This document shows positions 25,254-35,263 of a DNA stretch of 64,000 nucleotides, one piece after another. Origin of the DNA: Leptospira soteropolitanensis (lineage in GTDB: Bacteria; Spirochaetota; Leptospiria; Leptospirales; Leptospiraceae); assembly GCF_026151655.1 (NCBI RefSeq), contig NZ_JAMQPN010000002.1, forward strand, positions 1-64,000. The letters run 5' to 3'. Each line of letters starts with the position of its first letter. Position 1 is the first letter of the stretch. The notes beneath the pieces were generated by a model. That model did no database searches. It was not told the DNA's origin and saw only the letters and a program-made list of their open reading frames with translations. Both the position numbers and the translations under genes were made by a program.

Positions 25254-27356
25254 TTATACCATATTTTCGCTTGCAGTTTTCTTTGCTTGATCAAATGGAA
25301 TACTAATATGAATGGGTTTTTCGCTACTTACTCCCTTTCCGAATGCTAAAGCATGACTCTGTCGTAAGTTAGGAATACTGTTTATGTAGTTTTGACCATA
25401 AACTTGAGTTAAGAAGTCTAAACTAGTTTTATCTATTATTTTGAATGTAATAAAGGTATTGCATTGAGATAAGATGGTTTTACTGACTAATGCAGTTCTT
25501 TGTGAGACAATCAATAGACCAACGTTATACTTTCTTCCTTGCAATGCAATTTGAGAAATTCGACCAACAACGGCATCAGTGTCGCTTCTATCATTTCTAT
25601 AAAGATTGAATTCTGGTGCTATAGTGTGTGCTTCTTCTAATACTATTAGTATTTGTTGTTTTTTTGATCTATTCTTCTTAGCCCATTGAAAGATTGCTGA
25701 TAAATATAATTCTGTTATGCGTAGAGTTGCTCTGGAATTTGAAATATCTTCCAACTCGAATATTGATAACTTATCCCTTTTGCTTAGGAAGTGATTAACT
25801 TCTTTGGTGATATTTCCTGAAATGCCCTTTATAAAAGCATTAAAATTTGCTTTTTCTTTGGATGCACTAAATTCTCCCGTTTCAATTGCTTCTAGTAGTT
25901 CACTTGTTTCTTTTGATGCATTTTTTTTTAATCCGATTTTTCTGGGTTTAAATTCTTTCAGTCTTTGAATATAATCACCTGTTAAATCGAAACAAATGAT
26001 CTTTGTATTTCCCTTCAATCCTTCCTTTATAATATCGAAAGTAAGTTCTGTTTTCCCCATTCCTGTTATTCCAAGTATTGCGGTGTGGTATTTAACAAGT
26101 GAATTTAAGTCGAAATTGACTCGTTTGTTGGTTCCAGGCATGTTTCCAAGAGAAAATGAAGTCGTTTTTTTATATTCAGTGGAGAATCTAAATAAGAATA
26201 CTGGTGAATTCATTTCTGGAAGCCAAGGGAACCATGTATAACTTCCATTATCACTTTCAATTCCAATTTGAGAAGCTTTTGCAACTCTACTTCCATACGG
26301 ATTCTCTTTAAAATATTCTTCTTTCGTTTTTGCTTCATAAATCTGATAGTAGATTATCTTATCATTTATTTTACAGAACACGACCATACCTTCTTCTAGA
26401 ATTTCATTTGTGGAAATTTCTATTTTAATTTCTTGGATAGAAGAGTCTTCAATAATGATACCGATTACCTTTCCAGACATATTTGAACCAAGGTATTCCT
26501 GAATGATTTCGTCAGGTTTTAACAGTCCATTTGTATAATATACAAATCCAGGAATTTCGTGTTTAGTTACTATTTTATTATTACTAAAGAATAAGCCCGT
26601 ACCAACTAATTTGTCATTTAAAGTTTGGTAAAATAAAGGTATTATATATCCTTTCCTCCCATCGATCAGGGTAGTTGATAGTGATTCGAGCGAGTTCCAC
26701 CTTGTTTGCGTATGTAAGTTCACTCTAATAAGATTAGGGCTATCTATTCGGGTAATTTTTCCAATTGTCAACTTTTCAATAGATTTTTCTTTTCGAATAT
26801 AGATGAACGAAAATATAAGAAAGATGACGTTTTCTAACGGATGGAGTATTGCAAAAAAAAACCAAAATGTAACCAGGAGGATAGGTGTACTACCTGAGGA
26901 ATCGAAATATCCGAATATACTTATGAATGCAATAGGAGTGAAAAAGAACTCGGGTTTTGAAAATAAAGATATTATCTTGTTCGAAAATTTTTGTAATTCT
27001 GGGTTTATTTGGTTTTTTGTAGTATACCCATTTATAATTCCTACAATTGCAATGATACAACTAAAAAAAGCAGAAGTATTAGTTAAATATTCAGATATGT
27101 CCGATTGAAGCCTTGATGATGTCAGATCAATAGTTGTTGAGGCAAGAAAACCAGAAATACCCAAGCTAATTGCATCAACAGATTTCGAGAAAAAAGGTGC
27201 TGATAGCAGTCGGTATGTATGCAAACCAATAAATGATATTAACCATAGACTTTCTCCGCCACCAGTAATTTTGTACGAGTTTAGTAAATAGAAATGAATG
27301 GTTATCGCGATAACGATGTAGAGAAATAGAGAAAATATTCTTAGAATTAGATTCAC
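25254..27356 (-). CDS. Membrane-anchored HerA/FtsK-type ATPase (DUF87)
   Basis: The first ~195 residues hold about five to six hydrophobic segments. Residues ~195-400 form a beta-rich region in the place of the HAS-barrel. The ATPase follows: Walker A GITGMGKTEL near residue 424, Walker B LIVLEEAHTIAPE near 575, and a sensor region GLLIVSQRTALVS typical of HerA helicase central domains. HerA proteins form hexameric rings that pump DNA and pair with NurA, SIR2 or other effector proteins in defence. A membrane anchor is more typical of FtsK and conjugation pumps. A lipoprotein gene lies directly upstream. The function here is unknown. Confidence 0.8.
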   Translation of the reverse strand: MNLILRIFSLFLYIVIAITIHFYLLNSYKITGGGESLWLISFIGLHTYRLLSAPFFSKSVDAISLGISGFLASTTIDLTSSRLQSDISEYLTNTSAFFSCIIAIVGIINGYTTKNQINPELQKFSNKIISLFSKPEFFFTPIAFISIFGYFDSSGSTPILLVTFWFFFAILHPLENVIFLIFSFIYIRKEKSIEKLTIGKITRIDSPNLIRVNLHTQTRWNSLESLSTTLIDGRKGYIIPLFYQTLNDKLVGTGLFFSNNKIVTKHEIPGFVYYTNGLLKPDEIIQEYLGSNMSGKVIGIIIEDSSIQEIKIEISTNEILEEGMVVFCKINDKIIYYQIYEAKTKEEYFKENPYGSRVAKASQIGIESDNGSYTWFPWLPEMNSPVFLFRFSTEYKKTTSFSLGNMPGTNKRVNFDLNSLVKYHTAILGITGMGKTELTFDIIKEGLKGNTKIICFDLTGDYIQRLKEFKPRKIGLKKNASKETSELLEAIETGEFSASKEKANFNAFIKGISGNITKEVNHFLSKRDKLSIFELEDISNSRATLRITELYLSAIFQWAKKNRSKKQQILIVLEEAHTIAPEFNLYRNDRSDTDAVVGRISQIALQGRKYNVGLLIVSQRTALVSKTILSQCNTFITFKIIDKTSLDFLTQVYGQNYINSIPNLRQSHALAFGKGVSSEKPIHISIPFDQAKKTASENMV

Positions 27357-27569
27357 TTTGTTTATCCTAAATATTTATTCAAGAAAATTGCAGATATATT
27401 TTATTATATATCTTGAATGGTTTTTCTTGAGAAAGTTTATATCAAAAATTTTATCATCACCAACCACCTCCCTCTCCCGCCAACCAAACCTTTCTCGTAA
27501 ACAAAACCTGCATGAGTCCCTTTCGTCTTGTCCGACTCCTTATCCAAACCCTAAATTTAAATAATTAAT

Positions 27570-28781
27570 TTAATTAGAAACTTGTAAGAGTTGGCAGTTG
27601 ATTTGAATCAAATTTACGTCATCATAACTGTCAAAACGATCTACCGAAGTAATTTTTTCACCGCCTATTCCTGCGAGAATACCTGAAGTTAACTTGATCT
27701 TGACGATAATCATTTCCTCATCCTTTTTGGATTCAAATTCAGAAGCTATAGATTCCTTTGTGTAGGAACTTTCTCTATAAAAGCCTTTTGTTCCATCTGT
27801 ATCAGTCACAAAATGGAATTTCAAAATCCTTCCTTGTTTTGTTTGAAACGCAAATGTGCGGAAATTAACCTTAATTAAATTGCATGATTTAGGAAAACTT
27901 ATCTCTTTTCCAAGTTCAAAAACTTCATCAAAAATTATTTTTGAATCTTTTGTAGAATTTTTTGATAGGATTAATTGACCATTTTCTTCATAATCTCTTG
28001 ATTTTTTCTTTTTTTGGAATGCTTCTTCGATTCTATTGAAGTCAATGTTTTGCTTTCTTAATGAATTTTGACAATCTTCTTGTTTTTGTAGTTCTAATTT
28101 CTGATTTGTTAATATACTTTCTAACTTATTGAGAGATTCAAATATAGTTTTAAAATTTATGTCCTCATTTTTTTTTGTTATAGAATCGATTAAGCTTTCT
28201 TCGGAATAAAGGGTGAATTCATTATTTGAAATATGAAGACTTTCGAAGAAATACCATTTATACTTAAAGTATGAATCTGCTGATTTAAATTTCTCTTTAA
28301 GCTTCAGGAAAAAGGAATCGTTTGCTCTGTTCCATTTTTCTATATCACTTGTTCCGTAAAATTCATAAGTATCGTTTTGGTTTTTAAGTTCGATCGAAAA
28401 AAGGGTTAGTTGGTTTTCAGTTAAATATAAATCATATTCCTTTTTTTGCCTTTCATAATTGATGAAAGAAAGCTGGAATGAATCAATATCCTTACATTTG
28501 AAAAATACTTTGTTTTCGTTAATATACCATTTTGCTTCTTTACACCTTAATTTCCCCGTTGATATATTTGCAGTGCCATCGGGGGATAGCGTTAGGATAT
28601 TCTCGCTAGAATAGTTTTTTTTAAATTTAGGAAATTCGTAACTTTTTTCTTTCTCAAATAAAAACCATTTACCTGAATACAGTTTGAATAATTCAGGATA
28701 TTTTGTTTTGGATTCCTGGATATTATGGAAGTTACAACTTAGAATAGTTGCCATGATTATCATTGATGTTAAATATTGCAT
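27570..28781 (-). CDS. Putative lipoprotein in the RM island
   Basis: The 403-residue protein begins MQYLTSMIIMATILSC, a short signal peptide with a lipobox and Cys16. Residues about 25-140 look like a beta-sandwich with a GKWFLFEKE start reminiscent of lipocalin-like or 'copper-resistance/DUF'-type lipoproteins, though I cannot assign one. The middle is a Lys/Glu-rich coiled region. An envelope lipoprotein between hsdS and a membrane ATPase is unusual and suggests the two act together at the membrane. That link is inference from order and strand. Confidence 0.6.
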   Translation of the reverse strand: MQYLTSMIIMATILSCNFHNIQESKTKYPELFKLYSGKWFLFEKEKSYEFPKFKKNYSSENILTLSPDGTANISTGKLRCKEAKWYINENKVFFKCKDIDSFQLSFINYERQKKEYDLYLTENQLTLFSIELKNQNDTYEFYGTSDIEKWNRANDSFFLKLKEKFKSADSYFKYKWYFFESLHISNNEFTLYSEESLIDSITKKNEDINFKTIFESLNKLESILTNQKLELQKQEDCQNSLRKQNIDFNRIEEAFQKKKKSRDYEENGQLILSKNSTKDSKIIFDEVFELGKEISFPKSCNLIKVNFRTFAFQTKQGRILKFHFVTDTDGTKGFYRESSYTKESIASEFESKKDEEMIIVKIKLTSGILAGIGGEKITSVDRFDSYDDVNLIQINCQLLQVSN

Positions 28782-28817
28782 GCCGAAGGTTCCCTAAATA
28801 TTGAATTATATGAATCG

Positions 28818-29354
28818 TTATGATAATGGAGCATTTTTATTATCTGCATCTTTAGAAATCTCGATACGCAGTGATTTGTTTTTTCTAAGGAAATCTAAAA
28901 TTGCCTTTCTGATTTCAGTTAATTCTTCTTCGATTACCCAATGTCCATTTGGATAGTAGGCACTTTGGTTAATTCTAGATTTGTCGAAATTAATTTTCAA
29001 AGAAACGCCTATTTCATGGATTAAATCGACCAAAAGATCATGACTTTTTTGATTCCAGCTTTCATATTGTGGTTTATGGTTTAAGTGTTGAAGGTATAGG
29101 TTCCATTTATCCAATACTTTACTGAATTTTTTTTCATTAAATTCTGCATCTATCGAGTTTAGTGCTTCTACATGCTGGATTGAAAGTGTATTTGATCTAG
29201 TCGTTAAAAGAGTTTTAAAAATAGTATATCTTCTCTCATAGTCTTTTCTTTTCCTTTCGAATAACATCGTCAATTGTACAGCAAGTAGCGGACTGATGAG
29301 TATCGCTATGATCGATAAAGCATCCGAAATTTTAAAATTTAAATCCATCCCCAT
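28818..29354 (-). CDS. DUF6680-like membrane-tethered protein
   Basis: This 178-residue protein has one N-terminal transmembrane helix (ALSIIAILISPLLAVQLTMLF) followed by the cytoplasmic sequence RRYTIFKTLLTTRSNTLSIQ and HVEALNSIDAEF. That block matches, from memory, the DUF6680 family, which is repeatedly found next to type I RM genes. The remaining ~100 residues are helical. It starts 6 bases after the hsdS stop, so it is cotranscribed with hsdMS. Its function is not known. Confidence 0.65.
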   Translation of the reverse strand: MGMDLNFKISDALSIIAILISPLLAVQLTMLFERKRKDYERRYTIFKTLLTTRSNTLSIQHVEALNSIDAEFNEKKFSKVLDKWNLYLQHLNHKPQYESWNQKSHDLLVDLIHEIGVSLKINFDKSRINQSAYYPNGHWVIEEELTEIRKAILDFLRKNKSLRIEISKDADNKNAPLS

Positions 29355-29360
29355 TCCCCC

Positions 29361-30632
29361 TCACACCAACCTGATCTTCCCAGTCAGCAACACTTGCATT
29401 AATCCCTGCTTGATCCCCTTCGTCTTCTCTAACTTCTTCTCCAAAGCCTCAATCCCCTCATCCATTTCCGAAAGCAATTGCGCAATGGCTTCCTGTTCGG
29501 CGAGAATGGGGGGAAGAGAGAATGCATAGTTTTTTAAATCATTCAAATCTATCCCAGTTTGTCCTGAAGTACGTCGTGAAAGAGTCTCTACGTAATCGAA
29601 AAGTTTACTTGTTTTAAGAAAGTAGTAGATATAGGACTTGCTTACGTTATTTTTTGGAATGGCTTTAATTAATGCAACATTGTATGCACCAGTCAAACCC
29701 CGTAAGATTTGGAAAATCGGTGGTCCATATCTTCCTATCATAATGTCATTTTTATCGCAGAATCTCCTTGCTAATTTAGAAGGAATATAGGTTGTAAACG
29801 AGTCTCCTTTATAATCTCTAATCTGCAATAGTCTTATAAAGCCAGGTTTCTCATCGTAAATAAAATTTGATTTATCTGGTTGAGAGCCTCCTTGAAATTC
29901 AATCATATCCCCCAACTTCTTCACTTCCCAATCCTCAGGAATCCGTCCCACCTCCGTATCCTTCATTCCTCCTTTCCCACCAAACCCAGGCAAACGACGT
30001 TTCCCCGTAAGTAATTCTTGCATGGCTCCTTGTTTCAGGAGTTTTTTCTTTTGGATGGTGGTTTCCAGGGAAGTGATCAGAGCATCGGTATCGGAAAGAA
30101 CATCGGCAATGGCTTCTTGTTCGGCGAGAGTGGGGGGTGTAATTAATCGAAAACTTCTAATCTTCGACATAGAAAGACTAGGTTGAGCACCGATACTTGT
30201 ATTATTTACAATTTCAGTTTTTATATTTATACTACAAAAACAATGATAAACGAAACGAAATGAAGTTTGATTATTACATGTAATCTTTGAAGTATTAGGT
30301 CCAAGGTGGTACTTATCATTTTCATTGATAATCCAAATTGGACCAATTGTTCCAACATACGCAAAGATTAAATCGTTTTTAAATAATTTACTTCTTGGTA
30401 GTTTCGACGAAACTGATTTGGGAATAGTTTTTATATCAGATAAATCAAGTTTATTTCGACTTATGTTTGTTCCTCTTATAACGATAATTTCACCTTCATC
30501 TTTATAATTATTGAAATAAAGAGAATACTCAAATCCTGCTAATTTTGTTATAAAAGCTAGATCACCTAGTTTCTTAATCATCCAATCCTCAGGGATCAGT
30601 CCTAATTCTGTATCTTTTAACTTTTTCTTCAT
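29361..30632 (-). CDS. hsdS: Type I restriction enzyme specificity subunit
   Basis: The 423-residue protein has the two-repeat layout of HsdS. Each half begins LGLIPEDWMIKKLGD or VGRIPEDWEVKKLGD, carries a target-recognition domain of ~150 residues, and ends in a conserved helix starting LAEQEAIA. The two domains (residues ~20-165 and ~235-370) read the two halves of a split DNA target, and the helices set the spacing. The first central helix ends KQGAMQELLTGKRRLPGFGG and the last KQGLMQVLLTGKIRL. Its ATG overlaps the hsdM stop by 4 bases. The domains differ from each other, so the target is asymmetric. Target sequence cannot be read from here. Confidence 0.95.
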   Translation of the reverse strand: MKKKLKDTELGLIPEDWMIKKLGDLAFITKLAGFEYSLYFNNYKDEGEIIVIRGTNISRNKLDLSDIKTIPKSVSSKLPRSKLFKNDLIFAYVGTIGPIWIINENDKYHLGPNTSKITCNNQTSFRFVYHCFCSINIKTEIVNNTSIGAQPSLSMSKIRSFRLITPPTLAEQEAIADVLSDTDALITSLETTIQKKKLLKQGAMQELLTGKRRLPGFGGKGGMKDTEVGRIPEDWEVKKLGDMIEFQGGSQPDKSNFIYDEKPGFIRLLQIRDYKGDSFTTYIPSKLARRFCDKNDIMIGRYGPPIFQILRGLTGAYNVALIKAIPKNNVSKSYIYYFLKTSKLFDYVETLSRRTSGQTGIDLNDLKNYAFSLPPILAEQEAIAQLLSEMDEGIEALEKKLEKTKGIKQGLMQVLLTGKIRLV

Positions 30633-33019
30633 AACCCAAACCCCATCTTTGCCAAATGCCCTTTGACCTTTTTATCCAGTGCCTCTGTTTCTTTCTCCAA
30701 AGTCGCAAGCGGACTTTCATACCGTTCCGCAAGTTCTTTGATCCGTTTAGTCAGGGTTTGGCTGATGCGGTTCAGTTCCGATTGCACATCTGCTGCCAGT
30801 TTGGCGAACCATTTGGTTTCTACTACCAGGGTTTTGATTTCCTCTTCTTTTAAGGTTTTGTATCGTTCGCTCACTTTGGTTTGTAAATCAGCTTGTGCCT
30901 GTTTGATTTTGGAATTGAGATCCGTAACTTGGTTGGCTACGTTTAGGTATTCTTGGAGAAAGGTGATTTCTTCCTTGGCATCCTTATCCGATTGGATTTG
31001 TTTCAAACGTGCTTGCACAGACTTAGGTGTGACGGTTTCCTTATCGGTTTTGGCATCCGAGAGAAGTCCTTCGTCTCCACCTTGTTCCTCGACCATTTCT
31101 TCTAGTTTTAAGTCCAGACTATCCCTTTCGGATTCCAAGGTTTCGATAGTTTCCTTTTCCTTGGCAAAGTAGGCTTGGATGAGGAGGGCTTTGGGAATGA
31201 GCCTTCCTTCAAACTCCTTGGATTTGCCAATGGGTTCGATTTCCTTTCCCACCTTCCAACCTTCATCCACAACCAAATACACATCATCTTGCATCACCTC
31301 AAGCCAATAGGTCATCAGATGTTGGTAGATATCATAAGCATCCACAAGAGGGGTTTTGGAAAAGGCAGTGAGAAGGCTTTCGCTAAAGTTATGGATAAAC
31401 TCCTTAGGTTTGGTTTTACTCCCAATCGACTTACATGCTTCGAGTCCGCTTTCTTTCCATTTGGCGAACGTGGTTTCGATCTGTTTTCCAAATTTCACAA
31501 ATTCAGGATGAGAATAGATTGTAGTTTTGATCTCTTCCTTCGAACATTTGAGATCATAAAATCCTTTTCGTTTGTTGGTAGTAAAAAGAGTTTCTTTCAG
31601 TCCTTGATACACCTCCCAAAAAGGAGAGAGGGCATCCACATCCAGTTCAGGAATCCCGCCATGCAAATGAGCTTCGATGTTTTGGATGTCTTCTGGTTCA
31701 CTGCTATCAATATAACGAGGGATATTGAGATTGAATTCCTTCTCTTCAATCTCTTTGAATGTCACCTTACGGCTGTATTTGGGAATTTGAATTTTATTGG
31801 TAAACACATCCACAATTTTGTGAATGTCTTGTTCCCGAAGTCGGTTTTTATTTCCATCCTTCTCAAACCCTTTCGACGCATCGACAATGAAAAGTTCCTT
31901 TCGTGTTTCAGCTTCTTCCTTATTGATCACAATGATACAAGCAGGGATACCCGTTCCGTAAAACAAATTGGCAGGAAGACCAATGATCCCTTCGATATAA
32001 CCTTTTTGGATCAGTTTCTTTCGAATCTCTGCCTCCGCATTCCCACGAAAGAGAACACCATGAGGAAGAATGATGGCTCCCTTTCCGTTACTCTTCAAAC
32101 TACGAACCGCATGCAGTAAAAAAGCAAAATCCCCATTCTTCTGAGGAGGAATACCAAAGTCCTGAAACCTCCCATAACGATCGTTTATGGGATCAATTCC
32201 AGTGCTCCATGCCTTAAAGGAAAACGGAGGATTGGCGACAAAAAAATCAAACTGCTTGAGGTCTCCTTTATCCGTAAGATACAAAGGATTGGCAAGTGTG
32301 TTCCCTTGTTTGATCTCTGCAGTTGGATTGTCATGGAGGATCATATTCATCCGTGCCAAAGAAGACGTTGCCACATCCATCTCTTGTCCATACAGAGTGA
32401 TCTTACCCGCCTCAGCCGATACCTTCAGAAGCAAGGAACCAGAACCACATGTGGGGTCATAAGCCGTCTTACTAGATTTATCAGCCGAGGACACATGGAT
32501 GATCTTTGCCATGATACGACTCACTTCGGCAGGCGTATAAAATTGCCCCTTACTCTTGCCACTTTCTGTAGCAAAATGCCTCATGAGATACTCATAAGCA
32601 TCACCTAGGATATCATCACCTTCCGCCTTGTTACCCGAAAAGTCGAGAGCAGGGTTTTCAAAGATCGCAATGAGATTGGTTAGGCGTTGGACCATCTCCT
32701 TACCACTGCCGAGTTTGTTTACATCGTTAAAGTCAGGAAAATCGGAGATTTTGTTGGCTTCACCCAATGGTGCGAGTATCTTTTTATTGATGTCATCGCC
32801 AATACTCGTTTTTCCCTTCAAGGCAACCATGTCCTTAAAAGAGCTACCCTTTGGCACTGTGATGGGAGAGAACGCTTCTCCCGCATATTTATCTGAAATG
32901 TATTTGATAAATAACATCACAAGAACATAATCCTTGTATTGTGAGGCGTCCATCCCACCTCGAAGTTCATCGCAGGATTTCCAAAGTGAAGAGTATAATT
33001 CCGATTTTTTTATTGCCAT
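30629..33019 (-). CDS. hsdM: Type I restriction enzyme methyltransferase subunit
   Basis: HsdM adds methyl groups to adenines. The SAM-binding DPTCGSGSLLLK lies near residue 187 and the catalytic NPPFSFKAW near 265, preceded by the HsdM N-terminal helical domain (SSLWKSCDELRGGMDASQYK). At 796 residues it is longer than the ~500 usual in the EcoKI group. The extra C-terminal ~250 residues are Glu/Lys-rich coiled coil, a form known in other type I enzymes. It is the first gene of the locus and is divergent from the nuclease-pVip pair, with only 82 bases between the two starts. Confidence 0.95.
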   Translation of the reverse strand: MAIKKSELYSSLWKSCDELRGGMDASQYKDYVLVMLFIKYISDKYAGEAFSPITVPKGSSFKDMVALKGKTSIGDDINKKILAPLGEANKISDFPDFNDVNKLGSGKEMVQRLTNLIAIFENPALDFSGNKAEGDDILGDAYEYLMRHFATESGKSKGQFYTPAEVSRIMAKIIHVSSADKSSKTAYDPTCGSGSLLLKVSAEAGKITLYGQEMDVATSSLARMNMILHDNPTAEIKQGNTLANPLYLTDKGDLKQFDFFVANPPFSFKAWSTGIDPINDRYGRFQDFGIPPQKNGDFAFLLHAVRSLKSNGKGAIILPHGVLFRGNAEAEIRKKLIQKGYIEGIIGLPANLFYGTGIPACIIVINKEEAETRKELFIVDASKGFEKDGNKNRLREQDIHKIVDVFTNKIQIPKYSRKVTFKEIEEKEFNLNIPRYIDSSEPEDIQNIEAHLHGGIPELDVDALSPFWEVYQGLKETLFTTNKRKGFYDLKCSKEEIKTTIYSHPEFVKFGKQIETTFAKWKESGLEACKSIGSKTKPKEFIHNFSESLLTAFSKTPLVDAYDIYQHLMTYWLEVMQDDVYLVVDEGWKVGKEIEPIGKSKEFEGRLIPKALLIQAYFAKEKETIETLESERDSLDLKLEEMVEEQGGDEGLLSDAKTDKETVTPKSVQARLKQIQSDKDAKEEITFLQEYLNVANQVTDLNSKIKQAQADLQTKVSERYKTLKEEEIKTLVVETKWFAKLAADVQSELNRISQTLTKRIKELAERYESPLATLEKETEALDKKVKGHLAKMGFGL

Positions 33020-33072
33020 AGAATACAGTCAGATTTCATAATTTACGGAAATTCTGCAATAGTTTCATGATA

Positions 33073-33089
33073 GCGGAAGGGTGGGACAA
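33073..33089 (+). repeat. 17-bp motif, left copy of an inverted pair
   Basis: GCGGAAGGGTGGGACAA matches the reverse complement of 36838-36854 at 16 of 17 positions. The two copies face each other around the nuclease-pVip segment. A shorter core recurs at 15200-15211. The motif is GC-rich in AT-rich surroundings, which makes it stand out. Confidence 0.4.
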
Positions 33090-33101
33090 AGTGGGGTGGG
33101 G

Positions 33102-35174
33102 ATGAATAATTTTAAATCACAGATTTTGAAAATTTTGGGTAATAGTCAAAATATAGACGACGAATTGCAAAATTTACTGAGCACAAATGGAACCATAGTC
33201 ATCTTTTATTTGGCAAAAATCTCAGTAGAAAAAGGGAGCCTAAGCAAAAAAAAAATAAATGGAAGACTTAAGAAACTCTATTTAAGTAAATTTTTTAGTC
33301 AAAATATCGACCAATTTTTGAACACGGAATACTATGAGATTTTTATTAACTTGTATGTATATTGTAGTCAAAACTGGGAAACTAAAATAATAGAGAAGTA
33401 TTTTGAGAAAGATAAGGCTGTGCTTCTTAAAGCTATCAAATTAGCAAGTCTTCGTAATCAAAATTCGATATCAGATTTCTCAACGAATAATCGAGACATC
33501 GCATTGGAGCTTTTCTCGGAGTTGAATGCGTTTGCATATTTTATAAATACACATAAAAAATTGGAAATAAGTTTAAAAGAAACTTTTTTATCTAAGTTAA
33601 ATATGTTTTCATTATTCGATTTTTTATATGTATGCGGAGAATTTTTAAGTTCGGAAGCGAATTTAAATCAACAGCATTCCTATTACTTCCAAAAGTTACT
33701 TATGCTTAAAATAAATACTATTCTAAGCAGTAATCAAATTAAAATAGAAAGTTTAGATGAATTTCAGTTTCATAATTTTTTTATCAGATTGCAATGTAAG
33801 CCGAAGTTAGATCAAGTCGAAGGATTAAATTTAAGATTAATTAGTGAAACATATTTATTCAATTTTCCAATTGATTTGGATGGAGATATTTTTAAGGAAT
33901 TCTGTTTAAACAATAGTTTTCATTATAATTTATCAGACATAGAAAACCAACTTACTTTGATGAACTCATCATTATCCGACCAAAAGCTTTTTAAAGTATT
34001 TGTTAAAAAATTTAGAGAGATATGTGAATGCAATGCAGAAATAAATTATGTTATGAGGTATATGGCGACAATTAGAATGGTTTTTTGGTATTTTATAACT
34101 TCACAAAAAAATTCAATTGTAGACGAAATAATATCTTTTATGCAATTCTTATTTTATTTAGAGGCAGGGTTAAAAATTGAAGAGGATTCCTGGCGAGGAT
34201 CTAAATTGGGTAATGATTTTAAAATATTCTCAGATAGCAGTATTCTAAACGTATATCCAAGTTCAAATTTGAAAAAAAATCTCCGAGAGGCGATCATAGA
34301 TAAAATTGTATTTAGAATTGGAAATGATTTGAATCGCAAATTTCTAAATACTTATTTATTTGAAATTGAAGATTCTTTTTTCTTTTTTCCTAAATCTTCA
34401 GCGAATCCTTTTTTTGCTTTCTCAGTCATTGATAGTTTGATTCGAATTTCTAAGGATTCTAAAATAGAGACTGAAAATCTAGCATCCTTAATATCATCTG
34501 ATCTTGAAGAAAACGTTTCAAAATTATTTGAAAGTTCTAAATTTCGAGTTTTAAAAAATGAAATTTTATGTGACTCTGATCAATCCACCGTACCTAAGAT
34601 GGAAATAGATGTCATGGTGAAAGATGGTAATACGCTTCTTATCTTGGAAATAAAAAGTTCATCATTTAACGGCGGTTTATTTCAAATATTTGAAACCTAT
34701 CATCAAAATCTACTAAAAGCTGGTCTTCAGTTATCCAATATTGAAAAATATTTGAATACCGATTTGGGAAGAGATGAATTGAGGAATAGATTTGGATTTA
34801 ATGAAAAAAATTTAGAAATCAAATATATGGTAGTTTCAAACCATTTTAATTTTGATGGAGTCAAGATTTTTTCTAAGTATTTAAAAACTTCCTATTTTGA
34901 ATTAGAAACCATTTTGAATGATAATTTATACCTTTTATACGATCCGATTTTTGAAATTTCCGAAGAAGAGAGAGTAGGAATTCTGTCTGTGGAAAATGGG
35001 GATAGTAAAAATTTTGATTATTACAATCAACTCACGCTTGAAAGGTTTCCAGCTTTAAAAGCAAAAATGCAGGAAAAATACAAACTCTTCGACGGTGATA
35101 AATCACTCATCAATATTTATAAAAAATTGGAAGAAAAAGTTGTTTGGCGGTGTTTAAATAGTTCCCAAAATTGA
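33102..35174 (+). CDS. Large unknown protein with PD-(D/E)XK-like motif, partner of pVip
   Basis: I choose ATG 33102, with GGGGTGGGG just before it, over the in-frame GTG at 33081. The 690-residue product is mostly helical for ~470 residues and rich in Phe, Asn and Lys, without known domain. Near residues 500-520, KMEIDVMVKDGNTLLILEIKSSS shows the Asp and E-x-K pattern of a PD-(D/E)XK nuclease, followed by a Gln-containing helix (HQNLLKAGLQLS). Most of the chain may be a sensor or scaffold. The pVip gene follows 89 bases later on the same strand. Nuclease activity is inferred from the motif only. Confidence 0.6.
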   Translation: MNNFKSQILKILGNSQNIDDELQNLLSTNGTIVIFYLAKISVEKGSLSKKKINGRLKKLYLSKFFSQNIDQFLNTEYYEIFINLYVYCSQNWETKIIEKYFEKDKAVLLKAIKLASLRNQNSISDFSTNNRDIALELFSELNAFAYFINTHKKLEISLKETFLSKLNMFSLFDFLYVCGEFLSSEANLNQQHSYYFQKLLMLKINTILSSNQIKIESLDEFQFHNFFIRLQCKPKLDQVEGLNLRLISETYLFNFPIDLDGDIFKEFCLNNSFHYNLSDIENQLTLMNSSLSDQKLFKVFVKKFREICECNAEINYVMRYMATIRMVFWYFITSQKNSIVDEIISFMQFLFYLEAGLKIEEDSWRGSKLGNDFKIFSDSSILNVYPSSNLKKNLREAIIDKIVFRIGNDLNRKFLNTYLFEIEDSFFFFPKSSANPFFAFSVIDSLIRISKDSKIETENLASLISSDLEENVSKLFESSKFRVLKNEILCDSDQSTVPKMEIDVMVKDGNTLLILEIKSSSFNGGLFQIFETYHQNLLKAGLQLSNIEKYLNTDLGRDELRNRFGFNEKNLEIKYMVVSNHFNFDGVKIFSKYLKTSYFELETILNDNLYLLYDPIFEISEEERVGILSVENGDSKNFDYYNQLTLERFPALKAKMQEKYKLFDGDKSLINIYKKLEEKVVWRCLNSSQN

Positions 35175-35263
35175 GGGCATGAACTAACATAGAAATTCCA
35201 GATTATCGTTCCAAATCTTTCTCATGCTAGTTGCTTCTACGAAGCCAATGAGCAAGGATAAAA

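Noticed and set aside
31175..32119. 314-codon plus-strand frame opposite hsdM
   Set aside because: It lies entirely antisense to a clear methyltransferase gene and has Phe/His-rich shadow composition.
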